From Teredinibacter sp. KSP-S5-2 (lineage in GTDB: Bacteria; Pseudomonadota; Gammaproteobacteria; Pseudomonadales; Cellvibrionaceae), in NCBI RefSeq assembly GCF_032773895.1, contig NZ_CP120416.1, positions 4,617,001-4,681,000 of the forward strand: 64,000 bases of DNA, written 5' to 3'. The translations under genes and the position numbers were made by a program. This document shows, piece after piece, positions 18,770-28,132 of the stretch. Position 1 is the first letter of the stretch. The number at the start of each line of letters is the position of its first letter. The notes under the pieces are model-generated. The model made no database searches. It had not been told where the DNA came from and was given only the letters and a program-made list of their open reading frames with translations.

Positions 18770-19510
18770 ATGAATGTGACTAGCAAACAAACATTTCAGT
18801 TTGTGTTTAATTGGAAAATCACAGTATTTGCCATTTGCATGTTACCCATTCTCATTCGTTTGGGTTTTTGGCAGCTCAGTCGAGCTGAAGAAAAAGAAAC
18901 ATTACTCGAAGTTTGGGCTGAACAGCAAGCGCTACCTGCAATTGAGTGGCGTTTGGGGATGGATGAACAAAACAAATACCGACGGATTCGAACGACGGGT
19001 GAATTTGATGCGAGCCGATACTGGCTGATCGAAGGGAAACATCTAAACGGAAAATTAGGCTTTGATGTGGTTATGCCCTTTCGCATTAAAGATAGCGACA
19101 ATTGGATTTTAGTGAATCGGGGGTGGTTACCTGCTGGGCAATATAGAGAACAGTTGCCTGAATTTACCACGCCCAGCGGAATACTGAGTATTTCAGGACA
19201 GTGGTCTATTCCAAGTGACCTGACACTGGTTGATGAAGTGACAGACTTGACTCAAACATGGCCAAAGAAAGTTTTGGAAGTGGATACCGAGTTAATGTCT
19301 AAACAACTGCATTCGAATCTGGAAAATCGGATATTGCTGGTCGATGAGGATAATGCCTCAGCATTAGCGGTAAATTGGATAACCGTGAATACCTCGCCGG
19401 CGAAACATTACGGTTATGCGGTGCAATGGTTTGCCATGGCGGTTGCTTTATGTATTTTATGGCTATTTGCCAATAGTAATATTTCGAGCCTTCTTGGGCG
19501 TCGAAAATAA
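18770..19510 (+). CDS. SURF1 family protein
   Basis: The 246-residue protein has an N-terminal transmembrane helix with the SURF1 motif LGFWQLSRAEEK, a central domain ending in ILVNRGWLPAG, and a C-terminal helix preceded by HYGYAVQWFAMA. SURF1 binds heme a and helps insert it into subunit I. The ATG at 18770 is preferred over the TTG at 18764. It heads the second half of the locus (surf1 to sco), all in the same direction. Confidence 0.93.
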   Translation: MNVTSKQTFQFVFNWKITVFAICMLPILIRLGFWQLSRAEEKETLLEVWAEQQALPAIEWRLGMDEQNKYRRIRTTGEFDASRYWLIEGKHLNGKLGFDVVMPFRIKDSDNWILVNRGWLPAGQYREQLPEFTTPSGILSISGQWSIPSDLTLVDEVTDLTQTWPKKVLEVDTELMSKQLHSNLENRILLVDEDNASALAVNWITVNTSPAKHYGYAVQWFAMAVALCILWLFANSNISSLLGRRK

Positions 19511-19537
19511 AATAATGTTGTAATTGAGAAAGCTGAA

Positions 19538-20143
19538 ATGAGTAGCGACCAAGTTAAAAACAAAAAAGCGAAACTAACGCTTGTTGCCATTATCGTGGTT
19601 TCTGTATTGCCGATTGCGGCAGCCTATTTTATGTTTTTTACCGGTATTGGTGTGCCGGATCATACGGTGAATAAAGGGTTACTCTTGCCTAAGGCAATTC
19701 CATTGGAAGAAATTGTTGATACCGAGTTCTCTAACGAACTTAATCAAAATAAAAAGTGGCGACTCTTACTGCCTGTTCCAGCACAATGTACAGAACAGTG
19801 TCAAAAGAATCTCTATACAACCCGTCAGGTACATATTCGTTTGGGCGAAAAAGGCCTGAGGTTAGAAAGAATTGCGGCGAATTTAAACGGTATTGAAGGC
19901 GAAGCTTATTTGGCTAGTATTCAATCTGAACACCCAAAATTAAAAACCTTTACGGTTGATAAACAAATCTGGAACGATTGGGTAAAACAATCTGGCTTAG
20001 CACTGGATATGCAGCAAGAGCACTATTACTTTCTGGTTGATCAACAAAGTTTTGCCATGATGGCGTATACCAACAAACAACATGGAAATGATTTGTTAAA
20101 AGATATTAAACGCGCATTAAAGCATTCGATTGATTATCAATAA
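19538..20143 (+). CDS. Membrane-anchored protein of the cox locus, SCO/thioredoxin-like remnant
   Basis: The 201-residue protein has one N-terminal transmembrane helix (about 11-32) and a periplasmic domain. A CTEQCQK segment sits where SCO proteins have CPDICP, but with one extra residue between the cysteines and no matching copper histidine that I can identify. This resembles a degenerate thioredoxin fold, an inference from pattern and position. Homologues occupy the same slot between surf1 and ctaA in Pseudomonas-type loci. Its job is unknown; it may act as a redox or scaffold partner in copper delivery. Confidence 0.7.
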   Translation: MSSDQVKNKKAKLTLVAIIVVSVLPIAAAYFMFFTGIGVPDHTVNKGLLLPKAIPLEEIVDTEFSNELNQNKKWRLLLPVPAQCTEQCQKNLYTTRQVHIRLGEKGLRLERIAANLNGIEGEAYLASIQSEHPKLKTFTVDKQIWNDWVKQSGLALDMQQEHYYFLVDQQSFAMMAYTNKQHGNDLLKDIKRALKHSIDYQ

Positions 20144-20144
20144 C

Positions 20145-21314
20145 ATGAACAATAATTCAACACTGATTAAATTATCTATTCTGGCAGTATTTGTTGCCTC
20201 TGTGGTTGTCGTACTCGGCGCTTTTACTCGTTTGGCTCATGCTGGCTTAGGCTGTCCAGATTGGCCTACTTGCTATGGTCATCTTTGGGTGCCGAACGAA
20301 GCCCATGAAATTGAACAGGCGAATCTACGCTTTGAAGAAACTCCAGTAGAAACCGATAAAACCTGGCCGGAACAAATACATCGCATTTTTGCTTCATCAC
20401 TTGGTTTAATTGTTTTTGCATTATTCTTCGTTGCCTTGCGTAAGCAAAGTCAGGACAGGCCGGTTTCGATTGCAGTTTTCCTTGCCGTAATCATTGCGGG
20501 CACCATAGCGCGAGCATTTGTCGGTCACTCGCTGGATGTCATTATGTTGGTTGTTATTGGTTTCTATTTTGCCAACATTGTTCGTTGTGCACTGGTGAAC
20601 GGTCGCTCCGAAGTACCTATCAAGCTTGCAGGATTTCTGGCCGGGTTGGTGGTGTTACAAGGCTTGTTCGGTATGTGGACTGTAACACTTAAGCTATGGC
20701 CCCAAGTGGTTACGGCGCATTTGCTCGGCGGCTTTGCAACATTGAGTCTTCTGTGGTTAATGTTAAATCGATCTATCGGATGGCATTGGCAGTTAGATGC
20801 GGGCAGCGTTGTGGATTTGCTCAATATAAAACGACTGGCGTTAATTGCAATGGTGGTTGTGGTTGTGCAAATTGCTTTGGGTGGTTGGACAAGTTCAAAC
20901 TACGCGGCGTTGGCCTGCCCGGATTTACCGCTTTGTCAAAACCAGATTATACCGGACTCCGATTTTAAGCAGGGCTTTAACTTTCTGCAGAGTGTCGGGC
21001 CAAATTATCTGGGTGGATTATTAGACAATGACGCGCGCACAGCTATCCATTTCTCCCACCGATTAGGCGCATTGCTGGTTACGTTTTTTGTTGGCCTACT
21101 CGCGTTTAAACTTCTGTCAAATAGCGCGGGAATTGTCAAAAAATGGGGAATCATCCTGGCTTGCGCCTTGATTATTCAAATCGCCCTGGGCTTGAGCAAT
21201 ATCCTATTTTCTTTGCCGCTTTCTGTTGCAGTACTTCACAACGCTGGCGGGGCATTACTGCTAATTATCTTGGTTACGGTGAATCACAGAATTCATTCCG
21301 TAAAAACAACATAA
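20145..21314 (+). CDS. ctaA: Heme A synthase (COX15/CtaA)
   Basis: The 389-residue, eight-helix protein has heme-ligand histidines in FTRLAHAGLGCPDWP, WPEQIHRI, VTAHLLGG and the C-terminal HFSHRLGALLV. A cysteine pair in LGCPDWPTCYG and a second in LACPDLPLCQN match the CtaA extracellular loops. It oxidises the C8 methyl of heme O to the formyl of heme A. The ATG at 20145 starts 1 bp after the preceding stop. Confidence 0.95.
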   Translation: MNNNSTLIKLSILAVFVASVVVVLGAFTRLAHAGLGCPDWPTCYGHLWVPNEAHEIEQANLRFEETPVETDKTWPEQIHRIFASSLGLIVFALFFVALRKQSQDRPVSIAVFLAVIIAGTIARAFVGHSLDVIMLVVIGFYFANIVRCALVNGRSEVPIKLAGFLAGLVVLQGLFGMWTVTLKLWPQVVTAHLLGGFATLSLLWLMLNRSIGWHWQLDAGSVVDLLNIKRLALIAMVVVVVQIALGGWTSSNYAALACPDLPLCQNQIIPDSDFKQGFNFLQSVGPNYLGGLLDNDARTAIHFSHRLGALLVTFFVGLLAFKLLSNSAGIVKKWGIILACALIIQIALGLSNILFSLPLSVAVLHNAGGALLLIILVTVNHRIHSVKTT

Positions 21315-21343
21315 CCATCTACAACTGATTTTGAGTGATTACT

Positions 21344-22243
21344 ATGTCTGATGTGAGCGTAATCGAAAACACAAACTGGCGAGACTACCTGGAAATGACA
21401 AAACCCAGTGTGGTTGCGTTAATGCTCTTAACATCCTTAATTGGAATGCTGCTCGCTGTGCCGGGTGTTGTGCCGCTAGATATTCTTTTGTGGGGAAATG
21501 TGGGCATTGCGTTATGTGCAGGTTCCGCTGCAGCTGTAAACCACCTTGTGGATCGACATGTCGATACCAAAATGGCAAGAACATTTAACCGGCCTGTAGC
21601 CAAGGGGCGAGTGACTCCTGCCAACGCGATTATTTTTGCATTTGTGTTGGGCTTATTAGGCATGACCATTCTTATGGTCTGGGTTAACCCGCTTACCGCA
21701 TGGCTAACGCTAGCCTCACTAATTGGTTATGCGTTTATTTACACACTGTATTTAAAGCGCGCGACACCCCAAAACATTGTGATCGGTGGTTTGGCTGGTG
21801 CTGCGCCGCCGCTACTCGGTTGGGTTGCTGTTACCGGTGAAATCCACGGGCATGCGCTTCTACTGGTGTTAATTATCTTTGCCTGGACACCGCCGCATTT
21901 CTGGGCGCTGGCTGTTCATAGACAGAAAGAATATGCCAATGCAGAAATTCCAATGTTGCCGGTGACCCATGGAGAAAGCTATACCAAATTGCATATTGTG
22001 CTTTATACATTTATGTTGATCGCAATAACCCTACTGCCTTTTGCTACGCATATGTTGAATTGGTTGTACTTATTGGGTGCGGTTGTCTTGGGTATTGGAT
22101 ACTTGTATTACGTTCTGGTGTTAATGTTCGGCAAAAAAGCGAATGCAGGCATGGACGCGTTTAAGTACTCCATAATTTACCTGATGGCACTTTTTGCAAT
22201 TATGCTGTTTGACCATTATCTTCTGCCCATTAACGTCGCCTAG
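21344..22243 (+). CDS. ctaB: Protoheme IX farnesyltransferase (heme O synthase)
   Basis: The 299-residue UbiA-family membrane protein has both Asp-rich prenyl-diphosphate motifs: NHLVDRHVD and, later, [16 protein letters not shown]. It converts heme B to heme O, the substrate of CtaA just upstream. The ATG at 21344 starts the conserved region ahead of [10 protein letters not shown]; an upstream GTG at 21335 is less likely. It is 29 bp after ctaA. Confidence 0.95.
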   Translation: MSDVSVIENTNWRDYLEMTKPSVVALMLLTSLIGMLLAVPGVVPLDILLWGNVGIALCAGSAAAVNHLVDRHVDTKMARTFNRPVAKGRVTPANAIIFAFVLGLLGMTILMVWVNPLTAWLTLASLIGYAFIYTLYLKRATPQNIVIGGLAGAAPPLLGWVAVTGEIHGHALLLVLIIFAWTPPHFWALAVHRQKEYANAEIPMLPVTHGESYTKLHIVLYTFMLIAITLLPFATHMLNWLYLLGAVVLGIGYLYYVLVLMFGKKANAGMDAFKYSIIYLMALFAIMLFDHYLLPINVA

Positions 22244-22253
22244 AGGAATTATT

Positions 22254-22922
22254 TTGGCCGCCTTTATTAATTCACAAGCAAATGCTCAACAAAAGAAAGG
22301 GATTCTAAAAACGGTCTTTATTTTACTCGCTATTGTTAGTGTATTACTGGCGGGTTTCCTACATAAAATGCTGTCACCACGCGTGCTGTCTGATACGGAG
22401 CTTCGCTTAAACGGCGCTATACAATTTGAAAAACCAAGAATTGTTCGAGACTTTCAGTTACTCGATCAAAACAACCAACCATTTACCAAAGAAAACTTGA
22501 AGGGTAAATGGAGTATCGTGTTTTTTGGTTTTACGCATTGCCCGGATATATGTCCCACGACAATGGCCAAATTGAATCAGGTCTATAAAAAGCTTGATAG
22601 TGATGTGGCGAAGCAAACTCAGGTTATCCTTATAAGCCTGGATCCAGCTCGCGATACGCCAGAGAAACTAAAAGAATATGTGTCCTTTTTTAACCCGGAT
22701 TTTGTTGGTGTGACCGGTGACTTTATGGAAATCATGAAGTTCACCAGAGATACAAATATCGCGTTCAAAAAAGTAGTACAAGGCGATGATTACACCGTTG
22801 ATCACAGCAGTAATATTGTCTTATTTAATCCCTATGGTGATTACCACGGTTTCTTTAAAGCGCCTCATGAGTTAGCCAAATTGAAACTCACGTATACGTC
22901 AATGGTAAAAACATTCGATTAA
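22254..22922 (+). CDS. SCO1/SenC copper chaperone
   Basis: The 222-residue protein has one transmembrane helix near the N-terminus and a periplasmic thioredoxin fold with the copper motif CPDICP and the partner histidine in VDHSSNIVLF. SCO proteins deliver copper to, or reduce, the CuA site of subunit II. The start is probably the TTG at 22254: GAGGA lies 6 nt upstream, and no ATG fits. It is the last gene of the cox assembly series, 10 bp after ctaB. Confidence 0.92.
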   Translation: MAAFINSQANAQQKKGILKTVFILLAIVSVLLAGFLHKMLSPRVLSDTELRLNGAIQFEKPRIVRDFQLLDQNNQPFTKENLKGKWSIVFFGFTHCPDICPTTMAKLNQVYKKLDSDVAKQTQVILISLDPARDTPEKLKEYVSFFNPDFVGVTGDFMEIMKFTRDTNIAFKKVVQGDDYTVDHSSNIVLFNPYGDYHGFFKAPHELAKLKLTYTSMVKTFD

Positions 22923-22948
22923 TTGGGCGGCGAGATGTGCTCAATTGA

Positions 22949-23347
22949 TTACTTGGATTTTGATTGTAAAACGAACTGTTCGAAGTCCTTATCAATACCA
23001 AACACATGGCGTTTGAGCCATTCGGAAAGAAAAGTAGAAAGGGACTTCCTTAAACTATCGTCAAGGAAGGCCTGGTTGGCAACCATTTCAGAAAGCTCTT
23101 CACGGAATCGGTTGTGTGCCTTTATGTGTTGCGCTTTGTGGGGGTAATTAAGTTTTTCCATGTAGGCCTCTTCCAGCGCGAAATGATGTTCAGCATAGGC
23201 CACGAGACGTTCGAAAACATCAGCTTCATCAGCACTATTATTGATCTGATCAATAAGCTCAAACAACATTTGATGCTGATGATCTTGCCATATGAGCTCG
23301 CTGGTCTTTTTCATATATGGAATAAATTTATTGTCTAATACATACAA
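22949..23347 (-). CDS. Bacteriohemerythrin
   Basis: The 132-residue four-helix protein carries the di-iron ligands: His in WQDHQHQMLFELID, HHFALEE, HxxxH in HIKAHNRF, and HVFGIDKDF for the final His and Asp. It reversibly binds O2 and may supply or sense oxygen for the respiratory chain. The start is uncertain: ATG at 23347 or at 23314; neither has a clear ribosome-binding site. It converges on the SCO gene with 26 bp between stops. Confidence 0.9.
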   Translation of the reverse strand: MYVLDNKFIPYMKKTSELIWQDHQHQMLFELIDQINNSADEADVFERLVAYAEHHFALEEAYMEKLNYPHKAQHIKAHNRFREELSEMVANQAFLDDSLRKSLSTFLSEWLKRHVFGIDKDFEQFVLQSKSK

Positions 23348-23591
23348 TTATAGGCGACAGAACTAAAGAGGCGAATTAGCTCGTTACAGTTAATACTACT
23401 CCCATAAAGAGGGTATGAATACTTGTTAACGTGTTTTATGGCGCTGTCCCGCGCCAGCATGTGAAAAACTGAGTAAAATTGCGTATTAGATCTACTATTA
23501 GTACTCAAGCCCCTTTCAAGGCAGATTTTTATATTAATAGAGGTCTGCTTAATAACTCAAAAGAATATTAAATGTAATAGAGGAGGATGCA

Positions 23592-24209
23592 ATGAAGTGT
23601 TCAATAACAATTGCCTTGCTACTGTGGTCCATCATTGTTGGGAGTCAGGCTTCCGCAGATTGGGTGTTGTCGGATGCAGGAACGAGTTTGCATTTTATCT
23701 CTACCAAAAACCAAAATATCGCCGAAGTACATGACATTCGTGACTTGAAAGGTGAGCTACTTTCTGACGGGAGCTTCAACATTACTTTGGATACTCGCTC
23801 CGTCAACACCGGGATCCAGATCAGGGATGAGCGTATGGCAAGCTTACTGTTTGAATCAGGACTTTATCCTTTTATCACCATTAGTGGTAAAGTGGATTAC
23901 TTCAGCGCGGATGATATGAAAGCGGGTGTGATCCGCACAGCGCCGTTTGATGTTGACCTGACAATTGATATGCATGGCATTTCCCAGACACAAAAAGCCA
24001 GTATGCTGGTGTATAAAGTGGATGAAAAAACGTTGGGTGTTTCCCTACACAAACCAATCATTATAAAAGCCGGCGACTTTCAGATGGATACGGGTATCGA
24101 GCGTCTCAGAAAAATCGCAGGCTTGGATAACATCAACTACTCTGTTCCGGTGACAGGCCACTTTGTGTTTAACAAGGTTGATAAAAAGCTTAAATCTCCA
24201 ACCAAATAA
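23592..24209 (+). CDS. YceI-family periplasmic lipid-binding protein
   Basis: The 205-residue protein has a signal peptide (cleavage near residue 22, SQASADW) and a YceI lipocalin-like barrel: WVLSDAGTSLHFIS at the start, LDTRSVNTGIQIRDERM in the middle. YceI proteins bind polyisoprenoids such as ubiquinone precursors in the periplasm. AGAGGAGG is upstream of the ATG. It is monocistronic. Confidence 0.88.
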   Translation: MKCSITIALLLWSIIVGSQASADWVLSDAGTSLHFISTKNQNIAEVHDIRDLKGELLSDGSFNITLDTRSVNTGIQIRDERMASLLFESGLYPFITISGKVDYFSADDMKAGVIRTAPFDVDLTIDMHGISQTQKASMLVYKVDEKTLGVSLHKPIIIKAGDFQMDTGIERLRKIAGLDNINYSVPVTGHFVFNKVDKKLKSPTK

Positions 24210-25057
24210 AACCCTGCTAGGCGATTCTAAAAATATTTCACCAGGGCAATTTGCCCTGGTTACCTCCCTCGCTATCTAGATGTGCTGCGGCTTTTAGGAT
24301 AACGATTGTAATAGTGTTGTCATAAAACGCATCTTTTATGTGTGGCTTCTGATGTGACGGCAATTAAGACTAAAAAATTACTAATCTAAATAGTAACTAT
24401 TGTTATTCCTTTGAGCGGATCGCATGACTCATCTTTTTAATACTATTCGGCTGAGAAAACCGATTCTATGTGATATTTCCTAAGTATGAATGGATTATGT
24501 CAGGCTAATAATCTCGAATATATGGGATAGCCAAACGAGGATTTAGCTTCTGTTTTTAAGAAAAGTTGTCTTATACAAAAGCTATAGCGCTTTTGAGTGA
24601 AACGATTCAGGTGTTAACGCAGTTCTGTATAGAGTTAGATGGGGGTATATAACTGGATGAGGAAAACTCCCGAATATATTATACGTATGGTTGTCCACCT
24701 ATACACGGTGTTTCATGTCACCGGAGATCTATCAATGGGATTGCTTTATTAACATCAATTAAATTCAATTCGTTGTTACGGGAAAAGTCGGTTTTATATC
24801 ATTCATTCCAGAGAAAAGAGAAAGATATTTCCTCAATTCCCAGAGAAGCCTTGAGACCAGGCTTAGATGGTTTACTGTTAGTTGAGGCAAAACACTCTAG
24901 CGTATTCACATAATGCTAATTACGCAGGGTTGTCTTCTTTTCAATTAAAAGCCTTGACCTCTACACGATTGATTTTATAGTAGCCTGTCAAATTTAAAAC
25001 GCATTATCTCCATATACAAATAACGGTCAAAAAGCAGTCAGCTTCAGTCCTATTGAC
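24210..25057. other. 848-bp region without a recognisable gene
   Basis: This AT-rich stretch has no open frame of useful length on either strand. A perfect 9-bp hairpin, CCAGGGCAA / TTGCCCTGG (24241-24259), lies soon after yceI but lacks a T-tract. I see no tRNA, repeat array or convincing remains of a known protein. It may be a decayed gene or hold an unannotated RNA. Confidence 0.4.
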
Positions 25058-25069
25058 GTGCGGTATTTC

Positions 25070-25960
25070 ATGAAAAATCGTAAGGTTATTACATTTATAG
25101 CTTACCTATGGTGCTTTGCCATCCTGGGGTCATATTCTGTTTGGAACTTTGGCAGTCGTTTTATTACGCCAGTAAATCAGCCCATTTCGCAGCCTGAGTC
25201 AGGGGTGGAATACGAAAAAGTAGTTATATCCAGTGCCTCGGGCACAGAACTTCATGGCTGGCTTTTTCCTGGTAACGTCGATATGCCGGTAATTGCCGTA
25301 TTTCACGGAATTGGCAGTAATAAAGGGAAAATGTTGCCCAGGGTAAAATTGCTATCGGAGGCGGGGTATACCGTTGTTGTTGTTGACTTTAGTGCTCACG
25401 GTGAAAGTATCGCCGAGAAAATTACCTTTGGTAAACAAGAAGCACAGGATGTGGATGCAACAATTAAATATATTCGATCTCGTTTTGCAGAAAGCAAAAT
25501 AGGCGTGATTGGAATTTCGATGGGTGGTGCTGCAACATTACTGAGCGAAAGTAAAAGGGATATTGATGCGTTAATTATTGAAGGGGTGTATGCGAAGTTT
25601 ATTTATGCTGTGCGCAACAGGATGGCTCTTAAGCTGGGAATCCTTGAACCAGCTATTACCCCTCTAATGGTCGTTCAATTAGAACCAAGAGCTGGAGCAA
25701 GGTTGGATGAGTTACAACCCATTACTCAAATAAAGGAATACCAAGGTGCGTTATACGTACTTGGTGGCAAGGATGATATGAAAACTAAAGAGAAGGAAAC
25801 ACTTTCTTTTTATAAAGAAGCCAACGAACCAAAGCAACTATGGATAGTTGACGGTGCTAAACACGAAGACTTATATAATTTCGACTCGCAGAAATATAGC
25901 GAAAATGTACTGCGTTTTTTCCAACGTTTTTTGTTGAATGAAGAAATATCCGAGAAGTAG
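25070..25960 (+). CDS. Membrane-anchored alpha/beta hydrolase
   Basis: The 296-residue protein has an N-terminal hydrophobic anchor (about 6-26) and an alpha/beta hydrolase domain: oxyanion HGIG after the third strand, the nucleophile in GISMGG, and a likely Asp (GGKDDMK) and His (AKHEDLY) completing the triad. It resembles YfhR/BAAT-like esterases and dipeptidyl-peptidase-type hydrolases. The ATG at 25070 is preferred to the GTG at 25058; neither has a good ribosome-binding site. It is 2 bp from the next gene, so they are likely cotranscribed. Confidence 0.8.
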   Translation: MKNRKVITFIAYLWCFAILGSYSVWNFGSRFITPVNQPISQPESGVEYEKVVISSASGTELHGWLFPGNVDMPVIAVFHGIGSNKGKMLPRVKLLSEAGYTVVVVDFSAHGESIAEKITFGKQEAQDVDATIKYIRSRFAESKIGVIGISMGGAATLLSESKRDIDALIIEGVYAKFIYAVRNRMALKLGILEPAITPLMVVQLEPRAGARLDELQPITQIKEYQGALYVLGGKDDMKTKEKETLSFYKEANEPKQLWIVDGAKHEDLYNFDSQKYSENVLRFFQRFLLNEEISEK

Positions 25961-25962
25961 AT

Positions 25963-26646
25963 ATGAATATTCATTGCTTTCAGCATGTACCTTTTGAAGG
26001 TTTGGGCAGTATCGAGTCTGTGCTTTTGGCCCAAGGCCATCATATTTCCTACACCAGGTTTTACAATAATGAGAATCCGCCCGACCTGAATGAAATAGAC
26101 TTGCTTATCGTTATGGGTGGGCCAATGAGTGTTCATGATGAGCGCCAATACCCATGGCTGGTTGAAGAAAAGAAAGCAATTGGAACAGTAATTCAGAGCA
26201 GTAAAAAAGTATTGGGTGTTTGCCTGGGAGCACAGCTGATTGCCACGGCCTTAGGGGCGGAAGTTAAACCAAACAGAGAAAAGGAAATTGGATGGTTTCC
26301 TATTAATAAATTAAAAATTTCCAGTAATAAATGGAATCAAGTTTTACCGGATGCCATACTTGCTTTCCATTGGCATGGAGAAACATTTGCTATACCGGAT
26401 GGCGCAGAAGCAATATATTCAAGTGAGGCTTGTCAAAATCAGGGCTTTATCTTTGGTGAAAATGTTATTGCTTTGCAGTTTCACCTGGAAACAACAGAAA
26501 CCCTTGCACAGTCCCTAATTGAACAATGTGGTGATGAGTTAGTTGATTCTCAGTATATTCAGACAAAAGAACAGATGTTAAATCCAGATCATTTCGTACA
26601 CATTAATAATGTAATGAAATCGATCATCCAAACACTTATACAATAG
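25963..26646 (+). CDS. Class I glutamine amidotransferase-like protein
   Basis: The 227-residue protein has the full amidotransferase triad: nucleophile Cys in GVCLGAQLIA and the His-x-Glu pair in ALQFHLETTE. It resembles the stand-alone GMP-synthase-like amidotransferases found next to diverse metabolic genes; the acceptor is unknown. It lies between the hydrolase (2-bp gap) and a DUF2214 gene (8-bp gap) in one operon. Confidence 0.88.
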   Translation: MNIHCFQHVPFEGLGSIESVLLAQGHHISYTRFYNNENPPDLNEIDLLIVMGGPMSVHDERQYPWLVEEKKAIGTVIQSSKKVLGVCLGAQLIATALGAEVKPNREKEIGWFPINKLKISSNKWNQVLPDAILAFHWHGETFAIPDGAEAIYSSEACQNQGFIFGENVIALQFHLETTETLAQSLIEQCGDELVDSQYIQTKEQMLNPDHFVHINNVMKSIIQTLIQ

Positions 26647-26654
26647 GTTAAATC

Positions 26655-27092
26655 ATGTTGGCAGAAATAATCGTTCGCTATTTTCATCTATTCGGTATCA
26701 TCGTACTTGGCTCACTAATGACAGCAGAGCATGTTTTGGCAAAGGCTCAAGTCAGTAGGCAAGATTTCAAACGACTTGCCATGATTGACATGGCGTATGG
26801 TATTTGTGCCCTCGTGGTTTTTGCTTCCGGTATGACCTTGTGGTTGGGTGTCGGCAAGCCAGCAAGTTTCTATAGTCAAAACTGGATAATGCACCTGAAA
26901 GTTACCTTGTTCTTTGTTATCGCATTGCTGTCTGTCTATCCCACAGTCTTCTTCATAAAAAATCGAAAAACTGAAAGCGAAGAAATTACACTACCGAAAA
27001 AGATCGTCTGGTGTATTCGCGGCGAGCTGACCTTGTTGGTAATCATGCCTTTACTAGGTGTGTTATTAGGTCGCGGTGTGGGTATGTCCTGA
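26655..27092 (+). CDS. DUF2214 family inner-membrane protein
   Basis: The 145-residue protein has four hydrophobic helices and the DUF2214 pattern (RYFHLFGIIVLGSLMTAEH, then a conserved WLGVGKPASFY loop). No function is known. It ends an operon of three genes starting at 25070. Confidence 0.8.
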   Translation: MLAEIIVRYFHLFGIIVLGSLMTAEHVLAKAQVSRQDFKRLAMIDMAYGICALVVFASGMTLWLGVGKPASFYSQNWIMHLKVTLFFVIALLSVYPTVFFIKNRKTESEEITLPKKIVWCIRGELTLLVIMPLLGVLLGRGVGMS

Positions 27093-27184
27093 ATTTAGGT
27101 GTTATTGACACCAAACATTAATCTATAGGGAGAATACATCTATCATCGCCAGTTCATGTGTTGTAGATATGGGGTTGTTGCGTA

Positions 27185-28120
27185 ATGTATTACCGTATTG
27201 GGTGTTTGTTTCTGATAAGTGTGTTTTTAGCGATTCCCAGCCTTGCGAGTGAGATAGATGGCGTATATAAAACACTAAACCCTGAGCAGGGAAGGCTCAA
27301 CCAACCCATTCAACAGATTCGTCTCAGTACAGACCAAACTGCTAGCCCCAAAACAATACGTAAGATCCGGTGCTACCCTGGATGTGCTGCAGAAACCTAC
27401 CTACATTTGACTGAAGCCTCTGACCTCTCGGGGAGTGATATTTATCTATCGCCAGTAGGAGATTATTTAATTCGTTACGCTGATCAAATATGGATAAATG
27501 TAATTCCAAATTCAGAATTAGGTAACAATAGAGTTTGGGAATACTTCATGTTTATTAATGTTTATACCAGACCGGAATCGCCGAAAGAGATTGATCAGAA
27601 AAAAGCTGCTGAGTTTGCTATCACTATATCTAAACAGTTGGTGGAGAAAAAATATACTCCTTCCGAGTTAAATACCACTTACTACATGTTGACGCCGGTA
27701 TATCAACAAAAAAAATATCAAATGCAGATGTCGGTACAACTGAAAGATAATCTGATGACTCTGACTTTGTGTGATAGCTGTCAGAAAAAGCACTATCAAC
27801 TCGCCAAAAAAAAGAGCCAGGTCCTTCAAATTCCAATTTATGAGAATGAGAAGGGCAATATTATTGTTGCGTTAGATAAAGGGTTTATCTGGGCGGAGCT
27901 TAACGAAAAACCAGGGAAAGAAGAATGGCAAATTGAGTGGTTCTTTAATATCTATTCAAAAGATAGTGAGCTTATTAAAACTCTTCGTACGGACAACAAT
28001 AAGCTTGCAGAGATCGATCGCTTTTTACAGAAGTTATCCAGGCACCTAATCGATGGAAGTGTCCCGGAAACAATTATATCCCCTGATTTTATGATGCTTG
28101 AACGTATACATTTTAACTAA
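27185..28120 (+). CDS. Hypothetical secreted protein with CxxxC and CxxC motifs
   Basis: The 311-residue protein has a signal peptide (about residues 1-21, ending AIPSLAS) and no membrane segment. Two cysteine pairs, CYPGC in the first third and CDSC near residue 200, could form disulfides in the periplasm. I do not recognise a family. It is 12 bp before the SDR-type gene and may be cotranscribed with it. Confidence 0.6.
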   Translation: MYYRIGCLFLISVFLAIPSLASEIDGVYKTLNPEQGRLNQPIQQIRLSTDQTASPKTIRKIRCYPGCAAETYLHLTEASDLSGSDIYLSPVGDYLIRYADQIWINVIPNSELGNNRVWEYFMFINVYTRPESPKEIDQKKAAEFAITISKQLVEKKYTPSELNTTYYMLTPVYQQKKYQMQMSVQLKDNLMTLTLCDSCQKKHYQLAKKKSQVLQIPIYENEKGNIIVALDKGFIWAELNEKPGKEEWQIEWFFNIYSKDSELIKTLRTDNNKLAEIDRFLQKLSRHLIDGSVPETIISPDFMMLERIHFN

Positions 28121-28132
28121 CGGATTAGCGCT

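Noticed and set aside
24241-24259. Terminator of yceI
   Set aside because: The 9-bp stem is perfect, but the sequence after it (TTACCTCCC) is not a U-tract; left as an unassigned hairpin.
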